Of a stretch of DNA of 34,696 nucleotides, positions 7,243 through 14,494 are shown one piece after another. The DNA comes from Planctomycetota bacterium (GTDB lineage: Bacteria > Planctomycetota > UBA8742 > UBA2392), in contig JAHBXZ010000011.1 of the NCBI GenBank assembly GCA_019636215.1, forward strand, positions 1 to 34,696. Direction: 5' to 3'. The stretch's first letter is position 1. Every line of letters starts with the position of its first letter. A program made the position numbers and the translations under genes. The notes beneath the pieces were generated by a model. That model worked only from the letters and a program-made list of their open reading frames with translations, had not been told where the DNA came from and made no database searches.

Positions 7243-8889
7243 CTAAGCCGCCGGTGGCGGGGCATGGGCTGCGCCTGCTCCGGCATCGGCGGCAGTGTGG
7301 GCCTGCGCGGCCAGCTCCTTGCGTTTCATTTCGCGCAGGTGGTGACTGACGCGCCACACATGATAGGCAATTCGATCCAGCCAGCGCTGGGCGGCAAGCT
7401 CCGCCAGCGCCTGGTCCGGGTCAATCCTGCGCGCGGCAGTGGCCTCCAGGATGGCTGGCCGGGCGGTTCGGCGCTCGTCGGCAAGCCGCAGGCTGAAAGC
7501 CTGGGCGCGCTCCACGTCCGGTTCCACCAGGGGCTCCCGGATCTGGACAGCCAGCAGGTCCAGCAATGCGGCCAGGTCAAGGCAGGTCTTGTGCAGGGTC
7601 TGGTCGCGGCGCGCCGTGCGCAGGCGGTCTTTCTCGCGCGATTCGGAAACCAGTCGTTCCATGTGGTCGATGGCGTGGATGGTGCTGATCTGGCGGTGAA
7701 ACTCGTATCCCTGGACGTCCGGGGGCGGAACCTTGGCAAGAAAGCGCCGAACCTCATCCAGCGCCGAGTCCAGTTCCGTAATCAGGTCGTCCGAAGGCTG
7801 ACGGGCATCATCCCTCAGGTGCGCGGCAAGGTACTCCAGCAATTCGGCGCCGCCCACTTTCAGGGCCCTGCGCGCGGCTTCAATGGCCAGCGGCGGCACG
7901 TTCAGCAGGCTGGCATCAAGCTCGCGCGTCAGCCTTGGGCCCTTCATCTTGAACACGCGCTCTGTGAAACCGGCCAGGCGTCCGACAAACGGCAGAAACA
8001 GGATCACGCCCAGCAGGTTGAAGCCCGAATGAAATGCCGCGATGGTCAGGGCCGCGTCGCTGAAGACATGGGGGGCCGAATTGACCAGCATCATGTACAG
8101 CGGCAGCACAAGAAACGCCACCGCGCCGGTCGCCGCGTTGTAGGTGATGTGCGCCATGGCTGTGCGCCGGGCAGGCGTGGAGGCACCAATGCTTGCCATC
8201 GCCGCCGTGATCGTGGTGCCGACATTGGCCCCGATCACGATGCTGGCCGCTTGCTCAAGGTTGATCGTTCCACCCGCCAGCGCCGCAAGGGTGGTGGCCA
8301 CGGCGGCGCTGCTGCTTTGCATGATCACGGTCATGCCGATGCCGATCAGCCCCAGCACCATGCGCCCCCCGATCGTCGGCTGCGGAAACCGCCCGGGGTC
8401 AAACAGCTGCGAAAGATCCTTCATGCCTGCCTGCAGCACATCAATGCCGACAAAAATGACGCCGAACCCGGCCAGGGTCATGCCGGCGTGGGCAAACTTG
8501 CCGCGTCCCAGCAGCTTGGCCAGCGCGCCGAGCCCGATCACGGGCAGCATGATTTTGCCGATGCTCAGCTTCAGGCCCAGCAGGCTGACAATCCAGCCCG
8601 TGCTGGTGGTGCCCAGCGCCGCGCCGATGTTGACGCTGATCGCGTTCTGGAAACTCAGCAGCCCCGCAGAAACAAACCCGATCGTGGCCAGCGTGGTGGC
8701 ACTGGAGGACTGCACCAGCGCGGTCACGCCCGCGCCGGTCGCCAGCGCGCTGAACCGGTTGGTGGTAAACCGCGCCAGCAGCCCGCGCAGCGCGTCGCCG
8801 GCCAGGGCCTTCAGGCCGTCAGTAAGCAGAATCATGCCCAGCAGAAACAGGCCGATCCCGCCCAGAACACTTGCCATCACGTTAAACAC
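7243..8889 (-). CDS. Na/Pi cotransporter family protein with PhoU-like tail
   Basis: The 548-residue protein belongs to the NptA/YjbB (SLC34-like) family, which moves phosphate with sodium across the inner membrane. Two inverted halves carry the signature QSSS motifs: QSSSATT at residues 60-66 and QSSSAA at 190-195, each followed by an N-I-G or G-A-N-V-G-T-T stretch. Eight or so membrane helices run to about residue 310. The C-terminal ~220 residues are soluble and helical, matching the PhoU-like domain common in bacterial members. The start is uncertain: GTG at 8889, GTG at 8880 and ATG at 8877 are in frame and none has a clear ribosome binding site. The Pho-box-like repeat at 8933-8950 lies 44 bp upstream, which suggests phosphate-starvation control. 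Confidence 0.9.
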   Translation of the reverse strand: MFNVMASVLGGIGLFLLGMILLTDGLKALAGDALRGLLARFTTNRFSALATGAGVTALVQSSSATTLATIGFVSAGLLSFQNAISVNIGAALGTTSTGWIVSLLGLKLSIGKIMLPVIGLGALAKLLGRGKFAHAGMTLAGFGVIFVGIDVLQAGMKDLSQLFDPGRFPQPTIGGRMVLGLIGIGMTVIMQSSSAAVATTLAALAGGTINLEQAASIVIGANVGTTITAAMASIGASTPARRTAMAHITYNAATGAVAFLVLPLYMMLVNSAPHVFSDAALTIAAFHSGFNLLGVILFLPFVGRLAGFTERVFKMKGPRLTRELDASLLNVPPLAIEAARRALKVGGAELLEYLAAHLRDDARQPSDDLITELDSALDEVRRFLAKVPPPDVQGYEFHRQISTIHAIDHMERLVSESREKDRLRTARRDQTLHKTCLDLAALLDLLAVQIREPLVEPDVERAQAFSLRLADERRTARPAILEATAARRIDPDQALAELAAQRWLDRIAYHVWRVSHHLREMKRKELAAQAHTAADAGAGAAHAPPPAA

Positions 8890-8932
8890 GGCGCCATTTC
8901 GCGTGGCCGGCGCGGGCTGTCAAGCCGTGGTT

Positions 8933-8950
8933 GTTACAGTGGTGTTACAA
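8933..8950 (-). promoter_or_regulatory. Pho-box-like direct repeat
   Basis: On the minus strand TTGTAAC-ACCA-CTGTAAC is a pair of 7-mers with a 4-bp spacer (11-bp period). That is the geometry of the PhoB site, consensus CTGTCAT-N4-CTGTCAC in proteobacteria. The second 7-mer matches CTGTCAC at 6 of 7. It lies 44 bp upstream of the Na/Pi cotransporter and 45 bp upstream of the divergent secreted protein. No phoB/phoR gene is in the window, so the link is by pattern and context only. Confidence 0.45.
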
Positions 8951-8994
8951 CGTGGTTCAACGGGGCCGTTATCATGGGCCGCACGGAGGAAGCC

Positions 8995-10386
8995 ATGAAC
9001 ACCCGCATGATCGCCCTGACGGCCGCACTGGCCGCACTGATCTTTGCCAACCCCGCACAGGCCCCCAGCGCCCAGGACGCGCCCGCCGAACACAAGTGGG
9101 ACGGCAAAACCCTGGCGATTCACGAATGGGGCACCTTCACCAGTGTGCAGGGCAGCGACGGCGTGGTGCTGGACGGCCTGCGCCACCACGAAAAAGACCT
9201 GCCCGATTTCGTGCACGACCTGACCGACTTCGCCAACGTGACCGGCGTCAGCCCCAAGATGGAAACGCCGGTGATTTACTTTTACTCGCCCAATGCCGCC
9301 CGCGCGTCGGTGGAGGTCAAGATGCCGCGCGGCGTCCTGACCCAGTGGTACCCCGCGGCCAGCTTTGCCAACCACGGCGGCATGATGGTCAACGGCGCGC
9401 CTGAGCCAGCCAGCGGACGCGAGATCACCCAGCTGAAGGACGGCTATCTGCGCTGGGGCTTCATGAACGACCTGCGCGTGCTGGCCCCCGGCGCGACCGA
9501 TGACGTTGTCGCCAGCGACGCCAAGGGCGGCACAGACAAAACGAACGCGCTGCTGCCCGCCGTGGCCAAAGACGACCCCTGGCGTTTCTGCCGCGAAGTT
9601 GACGCCAACACACTGCGCGCCTGCAGCCTGAACGCCGCCCGCAAGGCCGACGCCAACGGCGCGGCCCAGCGCGTGGTCAACGAGTACGAAAAGTGCCTGT
9701 TCTACCGCGGGCTTGGCAACTTCGCGCTGCCGCTTGATATCAAGGTAGTTGCCGAACACGTGGGCAACGCCACCGCAAGGCTGACCCTGCGCCTGAAAAA
9801 CAGCAACCCCGGCCAGACGCTGAAGCACCTGCTGTTTGTGCACAACCAGGGCGGGATCATGAGCTGGGCCTACCAGCCCGAACTGCGCGAGGGCGCGCAC
9901 GAACTTTCATTCACGGCCAAAGACCGCGAAACCGCACTGCACGAAATGGGCGAGGTGCTGGTCAAGGCGCTGGTTGCCGAAGGCCTGTTCACCAAAGAGG
10001 CCCGCGCCATGGTCAACACCTGGGAGCACGGCTACTTCCGCGAGGAAGGCCTGCGGGTGCTGTATGTGCTGCCCACTGAATTGATTGACCGCGAACTGCC
10101 GCTGAGCATCAGCATGGATTCCAAAAGAGTCGACCCGGCCGCAATCAAGCGCGTGTTTGTGGCGCGCACGGACGTCATCACACCCTCGCGCGAAAAACAC
10201 CTGGATGGCGTGGTCGCCGCCGTCGCCACAGGCGACGAAACCGCCCGCAAAGCCGGCCTGGAGGAGATCGACCGCTGGGGGCGCTTCGCGACTCCGTTCC
10301 TGCAACGCGTCATCCGCCGCACAAACAACGAGGCCGTAAAGGCCGAAGCCGAAAAGCGCCTCGAAGCCATGAAAGTGCGCCGCTGA
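8995..10386 (+). CDS. Secreted protein of unknown function with an HEWGTFTSVQ motif
   Basis: The ATG at 8995 is set by a strong GGAGGA site 4 nt upstream. A second ATG at 8974 and a much longer open frame upstream are non-coding antisense to the transporter. The 463-residue product has a signal peptide (MIALTAALAALIFANPAQA). The mature chain starts with a striking motif, AIHEWGTFTSVQGSDG, at about residues 41-56. I associate EWGTFT-type motifs with secreted proteins of Planctomycetota and related phyla, but know of no assigned function. The middle is beta-rich and the end is charged and helical. One Cys pair region (FCREVDANTLRACSL) is notable. It is divergent from the phosphate transporter and may share its regulation. 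I cannot name a reaction. Confidence 0.8.
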   Translation: MNTRMIALTAALAALIFANPAQAPSAQDAPAEHKWDGKTLAIHEWGTFTSVQGSDGVVLDGLRHHEKDLPDFVHDLTDFANVTGVSPKMETPVIYFYSPNAARASVEVKMPRGVLTQWYPAASFANHGGMMVNGAPEPASGREITQLKDGYLRWGFMNDLRVLAPGATDDVVASDAKGGTDKTNALLPAVAKDDPWRFCREVDANTLRACSLNAARKADANGAAQRVVNEYEKCLFYRGLGNFALPLDIKVVAEHVGNATARLTLRLKNSNPGQTLKHLLFVHNQGGIMSWAYQPELREGAHELSFTAKDRETALHEMGEVLVKALVAEGLFTKEARAMVNTWEHGYFREEGLRVLYVLPTELIDRELPLSISMDSKRVDPAAIKRVFVARTDVITPSREKHLDGVVAAVATGDETARKAGLEEIDRWGRFATPFLQRVIRRTNNEAVKAEAEKRLEAMKVRR

Positions 10387-10403
10387 ACCAGCAAGCCAGC
10401 AAA

Positions 10404-10429
10404 AAGCCCCCGCGGAAACGCGGGGGCTT
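10404..10429 (-). terminator. Bidirectional terminator between converging genes
   Basis: The 11-bp stem AAGCCCCCGCG / CGCGGGGGCTT closes a GAAA tetraloop. On the minus strand it runs into TTTTTGC and so serves the enoyl-CoA hydratase gene well. On the plus strand, 17 nt past the secreted-protein stop, the T tail is poor. Confidence 0.8.
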
Positions 10430-10454
10430 CACTCGTTCACGCTTTGCGATCCCT

Positions 10455-11288
10455 CTATACACCCTTGAAGCTTGGGGTGCGCTTGCTGTTGAAGGCGTTC
10501 AGGCCTTCCTTGGCGTCCTGGCTGTCGAACAGCGCCTTCTGCAGTTCGCGCTCGAGTGTCAGGCCGCTTTCGAAGCTCATCTCGGCGCCGCTTTGCACGC
10601 TGCGCTTGATGTTGCCGATCACCTTGGTGGCCTTGTTGGGCAGGGTGAACTGCTTGCAGTAGTCGACCAGCTGGTCGCGGAAGCTCTTGCCGTCGCCGTC
10701 GTAGATCTCGTTGACGATGCCCCACTGCAGGGCCTCTTCAAAGCTGAACAGGCGGCCGCTGCACATCAGTTCAATCGCGCGGCTCTTGCCCACGATTCGC
10801 AGCAGGCGCTGGGTGCCGCCGGTGCCCGGCAGCACGCCCAGGTTCACTTCGGGCAGGCCGCAGCGGCCGGCGTCGCGGCGCGCGATGCGGATGTCCGCCG
10901 CCATGGCGATTTCCAGGCCGCCGCCCACGGTGTGGCCGTTCAGGCCGGCGACCACCAGCTTGGGCGTCTGCTCAAGGCGGCTGAGTGTCTCGTTGGCGTG
11001 CAGGCAGAAGAAGTACTTCCAGTGCGGGTTGCTTTCTTCAAGCATCTTGATGTTGGCGCCGGCGCAGAAGAACTTTTCGCCCTCGCCGGTGATCAGGATG
11101 ACGCTGATCTCGTCGTCAAAGCGGGCCTCCAGGATGGCGTTGTCCATCTGGCGGAACATCTGGTGGGTGTAGGTGTTGGCCGGCGGGTCAGAAAGCTCGA
11201 TCATGAACACGCCCGGGGCCGGGCGGCTGGTCTTGATGACCGTCATCTTTTCGCGTTCTTTGTCTACGCTGGGCTGCCTGATTGTCAT
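10455..11288 (-). CDS. Enoyl-CoA hydratase/isomerase (crotonase) family protein
   Basis: The ATG at 11288 has GGAG 7 nt upstream and gives 277 residues, close to the family norm of about 260. A frame open to 11357 is an unlikely extension. The crotonase fold is clear: the oxyanion-hole segments CAGANI (75-80) and GHTVGGGLE (118-126), and the LPEVNLGVLPGTGGTQRLL block (145-163). Both hydratase glutamates are present (Glu126 in GGGLE and Glu147 in LPEV), so syn-hydration of a trans-2-enoyl-CoA is plausible. Crotonases vary widely in substrate, and no other beta-oxidation gene is adjacent. A benzoyl-CoA-type or amino-acid degradation role cannot be excluded. The last 30 residues form the usual C-terminal helices. 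Confidence 0.88.
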   Translation of the reverse strand: MTIRQPSVDKEREKMTVIKTSRPAPGVFMIELSDPPANTYTHQMFRQMDNAILEARFDDEISVILITGEGEKFFCAGANIKMLEESNPHWKYFFCLHANETLSRLEQTPKLVVAGLNGHTVGGGLEIAMAADIRIARRDAGRCGLPEVNLGVLPGTGGTQRLLRIVGKSRAIELMCSGRLFSFEEALQWGIVNEIYDGDGKSFRDQLVDYCKQFTLPNKATKVIGNIKRSVQSGAEMSFESGLTLERELQKALFDSQDAKEGLNAFNSKRTPSFKGV

Positions 11289-11432
11289 TGCGATCTCCGG
11301 ATTCGGGCCCTCATGGCCGCAAGGGCCGAATATGGCGGCGGGCAGGCGTAAAGGCAAGCGGGTGAAACCGAGCCCGCTGCGTCAGCGGCGGGACGCACCA
11401 GAGTTGTCGCCCACCTGCCATCGTCCCACCGC

Positions 11433-12197
11433 TTACGCGGGCGGGCTCTGGTTCTCCGGTTCCAGTTTGTACCGAAACGGCGCGACCCCGCACTTGGGGC
11501 AACGGCGCTGCTTGCCCAGCCTCTCGCCGCTGTTGCGCATCTTCTGGTTGCAGCACAGGCTGCGGATCTTCACCTCGCCCGGCGGCAGGGGTGGGTTGCC
11601 ATCAATCTCGCTGGCGCGAGGGCCTTTGTCGGGGTGCAGCGTGGGCGCGTTGGCGGGTACACCGGGCGGCGCATCGCGCAGCGACCCGATCTTGCCCATG
11701 GCGCTCAAGTGCCCGGCGCTGTCGGGCAGCACGGCGGGCTCGGTGTCGTCGGAGACTTCATCGCCGGGGGAGAACTGCGGGTTCGTGCCGCCTGGCTTTA
11801 CGTCGGCGTACAGGGCGGCCTGGCGGTCCTTCTCCATCGCATCGTCCTGGGTCTTCCAGCGCTGCGAGACAATCGTGTAGCCCACCAGTGTTCCGAACCA
11901 GCACAGGATGCCCGCGCCCATCAACACCGGCACCCACAACCCGCCCTCAATGAACCCGCGTGCGGCAAGGGCCGTGGCAATCAGGGGTACAAGCAGACTG
12001 AGAAACATCGCAAAACCGATCTTTGCGCCCATGTCGCGGTCGTACTTCACGGCATCGCGGGTCACCCATGCACTGGCGATCATCAGGAACACAAAGATGG
12101 CAATCGCGCCGTAGGCGATGGTCTCGCCCAGTTCAAACGCGACCGACGGCTCATTGGCCTTGGCTCGGGCGGCTTGGGCTAGGACGGCAAGCAGCAT
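11433..12197 (-). CDS. Membrane protein with C-terminal zinc ribbon, function unknown
   Basis: From the ATG at 12197 the product is 254 residues. It has about three membrane helices (roughly residues 26-46, 60-80 and 86-108: IAYGAIAIFVFLMIASAWV, IGFAMFLSLLVPLIATALAA, GLWVPVLMGAGILCWFGTLV). A long polar Pro/Asp-rich linker follows, then a C-terminal zinc-ribbon-like end (SLCCNQKM ... RRCPKCG). A TTG at 12221 would add eight residues. The stop of the preceding Rieske gene is 24 nt upstream of the start, so the two are probably co-transcribed. I recognise no family. The zinc ribbon resembles the ones in the MshEN protein (973-1647) and in the small membrane protein at 22833. Confidence 0.65.
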   Translation of the reverse strand: MLLAVLAQAARAKANEPSVAFELGETIAYGAIAIFVFLMIASAWVTRDAVKYDRDMGAKIGFAMFLSLLVPLIATALAARGFIEGGLWVPVLMGAGILCWFGTLVGYTIVSQRWKTQDDAMEKDRQAALYADVKPGGTNPQFSPGDEVSDDTEPAVLPDSAGHLSAMGKIGSLRDAPPGVPANAPTLHPDKGPRASEIDGNPPLPPGEVKIRSLCCNQKMRNSGERLGKQRRCPKCGVAPFRYKLEPENQSPPA

Positions 12198-12221
12198 GTT
12201 GGGCCGACAGTATAGAAACAA

Positions 12222-13301
12222 TCAGCCCGCAAGCATGGCCGCCATCAACCGGTGAAAGTGGTGGGTGCCGGTTTCGCGCGTGGGCGAGTATCGGCCACGC
12301 TTATAGAAGCGGCCCTTGATGCCGCGCTGGACGGCCTCTACCACCGCCTCGTCCTCGCGCTGGGTCTGGTCGAGGCCCGCGCCTGCGCCCTGGTCAAGCT
12401 TGCTTTCGTCCCACACGTAGCTGCGAAACTCGACGCGGGTCAGTTCCGGCGAAACCGGCAGCACCAGGTTCACGCTCAGGCCCCAGGGATAGAAGTTGAA
12501 CATCGTGCACGGGAACAGCCACCAGTACCAGGCCGCCACGCGCTTGCCGGAATCAGGGTGGCCCCCGGGCAGGTCAAAACAGGGCTCGCCGGGCTTGGCG
12601 ATGCCCAGTTGCAGGCTGCTGTGCGGAAACAGTTCGGTGGTGTACTCGCCGTAGTCCAGCGCTTTGTTCAACGCCGGGTGCACAAACGGAACGTGAAAGC
12701 CCTCAAGGTAATTATCGATATACAGCGCCCAGTGGGCCTTGACGGTGTAATCGCGCGAGCGGCTGGGGTCGTGGCGGAACTTCTCCAGCGGCAGCCAGCC
12801 AACACGGGCCTGCATGTCACCGACAAGCGCAGCAAAGTCATGGGCCGGGCGCAGGCCGACAAACGAAAACCCGCGCCATTGCGCAAACGGCACCCGCGCC
12901 AGGTTGTCGCTTTCGGCGGGGAAGTCGGCGCAGCCCTCGAACTCGGGCATGTGTTCGAACTTGCCATCAAGGCCGAAGCGGCGGCCATGGTAAGGGCAAC
13001 GGATCGCGCGCAGGGAATCGGCCGGTTTGTCGCACAGGATTGTGCCTCGGTGGGTGCAGACGTTGCTCAAGCAGCGCGTCGCCCCGGCCTGGTCGGTGGC
13101 CAACAGCAGCGGCTCGTCCAGACACCCCGGCAGCAGATTCCAGGGCCGTACCGCGCCCGGCGGGGGCGTGGGCTCGGTGACCAGATGCCAGCTTCGCGCC
13201 AGCACCCGTTCACGCAGCAGCGCAAAGGCCCCCGGGTCGGTATAGAAATCGACCGGCGGGGTCTGCGCCCGGGCTATGTCGGCATGAATGTCGAGGTGCA
13301 T
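12222..13301 (-). CDS. Rieske [2Fe-2S] oxygenase large subunit (ring-hydroxylating / choline monooxygenase type)
   Basis: The 359-residue protein has an N-terminal Rieske domain with ligands Cys82-x-His84 (CTHRG) and Cys102-x2-His105 (CPYHG). The C-terminal catalytic domain carries the mononuclear iron motif NYLEGFHVPFVHP, with His203 and His208 and a later acidic residue in REDEAVVE as the probable third ligand. Such enzymes take electrons from a separate reductase, and none is encoded nearby. The NYLEGFH motif and the C-terminal pattern (G-RYSPTRETGTHHFH) resemble the choline/carnitine/glycine-betaine monooxygenase branch rather than dioxygenases with beta subunits. An aldehyde dehydrogenase lies two genes upstream on the same strand. 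The substrate cannot be read from sequence alone. Confidence 0.88.
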   Translation of the reverse strand: MHLDIHADIARAQTPPVDFYTDPGAFALLRERVLARSWHLVTEPTPPPGAVRPWNLLPGCLDEPLLLATDQAGATRCLSNVCTHRGTILCDKPADSLRAIRCPYHGRRFGLDGKFEHMPEFEGCADFPAESDNLARVPFAQWRGFSFVGLRPAHDFAALVGDMQARVGWLPLEKFRHDPSRSRDYTVKAHWALYIDNYLEGFHVPFVHPALNKALDYGEYTTELFPHSSLQLGIAKPGEPCFDLPGGHPDSGKRVAAWYWWLFPCTMFNFYPWGLSVNLVLPVSPELTRVEFRSYVWDESKLDQGAGAGLDQTQREDEAVVEAVQRGIKGRFYKRGRYSPTRETGTHHFHRLMAAMLAG

Positions 13302-13389
13302 ACCGAAAGCCTACCCGGGCCTGTTGCTGTCGTCAGTACCCCGACGGGTTGCTGACCTGCTGACAGTGCGGCACCCTGCGATTCAGCCA

Positions 13390-14316
13390 TCAACTCTTGC
13401 GCACGCAAAGATCCTTCAACTGTTCGGCAAGTCTCTCTTCGAGGTTGACCCACTTTGCCGCCCGTTGCTGGTTGTCATCAATGGCCTCGCGCATGGAGGC
13501 ATAGGTTTCGGGCGTAAGTCGGTTTGCCAGCCGATAGATGTCAGCTTCGGTGCGGGCGTGCAGGATGCCGGCCGGGTTGAAGAACCTGGCGATGTTCGGG
13601 CAACCCAGATAAATGGGAACGGTGCGGGTCATGAAGCAGTCCACCAGCTTTTCCGAGAAGTAGTTCTTCACAACCTGGTTTTCCATTGCGATGTGAAACT
13701 GGGCTTCAAACACCGGCGATTTGTCCGGCCCCAGTATCCACGGGTAGCCCTCGGGCATGGGCAGCGGATTGCGGTCGCCACTTAGAAACAGCCGCACCGG
13801 CACCGTGAAGCGCTCGCGCTGGTGCCAAAGCCGGTGGCGCATCAGGTGCAGGGGCGTGATCGCCTTGCGCCCGATCACGGCAGACACAGCAAACACTTTC
13901 TCTGCCGGTGGCTGCGTGACCCAGGCCGTCCCGAACGGAAACAGCACCGCGTTGTGGCACAGTGCCAGAACCCACGGGTCGTGGGTCAGGATGGTATCGT
14001 ACTGAAACTGCTGGCGTATCGTGCGCCAGCGGGTCAGCCCTACATCATTGGGCTCAACCAGGCAAAGCACGCGCATGCCCGGGCGCAGCTTGCGTTCTTT
14101 GTGCTTGACCCACTTGTCGACATAAAGCTCCCCGGGCCTTGGCAGCCGGAAGCGCCAGGTAAGCAGGTAGGGCCGGTACTCGGGCGGAAAGCAGAACTTG
14201 GTTTCCACGCGCCACTGGTACAGGCCGTCCGGGCCGGGGCCCTCGGGGGCAACCTTCATCACCGGCTCGGCCAGCCGCTGTTGCCGCACGTTGGCAAATA
14301 CGTCGATTTCCGGCAT
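13390..14316 (-). CDS. GT10-family (alpha-fucosyltransferase-like) glycosyltransferase
   Basis: The 308-residue protein carries the GT10 C-terminal signature FHIAMENQVVKNYFSEKLVD at about residues 207-226, then TRTVPIYLGCPNIARFF. In this family the Glu-Asn and Tyr-x-x-Glu-Lys residues bind GDP-fucose. The N-terminal half has the acceptor-side Rossmann-like part and includes PNDVGLTRW. Bacterial GT10 enzymes decorate surface polysaccharide, but no other polysaccharide gene is close by. The ATG at 14316 lies 8 nt from the end of a 166-bp repeat (14325-14490), leaving only GGGGCGGC as leader and no normal ribosome binding site. Fucose as donor is inferred from the family. Confidence 0.8.
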   Translation of the reverse strand: MPEIDVFANVRQQRLAEPVMKVAPEGPGPDGLYQWRVETKFCFPPEYRPYLLTWRFRLPRPGELYVDKWVKHKERKLRPGMRVLCLVEPNDVGLTRWRTIRQQFQYDTILTHDPWVLALCHNAVLFPFGTAWVTQPPAEKVFAVSAVIGRKAITPLHLMRHRLWHQRERFTVPVRLFLSGDRNPLPMPEGYPWILGPDKSPVFEAQFHIAMENQVVKNYFSEKLVDCFMTRTVPIYLGCPNIARFFNPAGILHARTEADIYRLANRLTPETYASMREAIDDNQQRAAKWVNLEERLAEQLKDLCVRKS

Positions 14317-14324
14317 GCCGCCCC

Positions 14325-14490
14325 TAGAGCATTTTCACAGTTCGTTTGCAGGCTTCCGCTTGCGGCGGGCTTCGCATCTCTGCGTCGCGCTTCCTCAGCG
14401 TGGGCTCCAGCCACGCCTGCGTCCGCGCTCCTTGATCTGCTCGCCCGGCGCGGCGCGGAATCTCTGCAAACAAACAGCGAAAAAGCTCTA
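14325..14490. mobile_element. 166-bp MITE-like element, copy 1
   Basis: This copy fills almost the whole gap between the aldehyde dehydrogenase stop (4 nt away) and the GT10 start (8 nt away). Its ends TAGAGCATTTTCACAG and GCGAAAAAGCTCTA are part of imperfect 26-bp terminal inverted repeats (22 of 26 paired). It is flanked by TA on both sides, as in IS630/Tc1-type insertions. It differs from copy 2 at 3 positions and from copy 3 at 5. It encodes no transposase. Relative to the downstream gene it is inverted compared with the other two copies. Confidence 0.8.
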
Positions 14491-14494
14491 ACCC

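Noticed and set aside
7264..8994. A plus-strand open frame of about 1.7 kb in front of the secreted-protein gene, fused in frame with it
   Set aside because: It is antisense to the Na/Pi cotransporter, whose motifs are unambiguous. The strong GGAGGA site and signal peptide place the real start at 8995. Long antisense frames are expected at this GC content.
14317..14494. The 166-bp repeat as a riboswitch or small RNA
   Set aside because: It has terminal inverted repeats and TA flanks and occurs in both orientations relative to the downstream gene, which fits a transposable element better. No known riboswitch core is visible.
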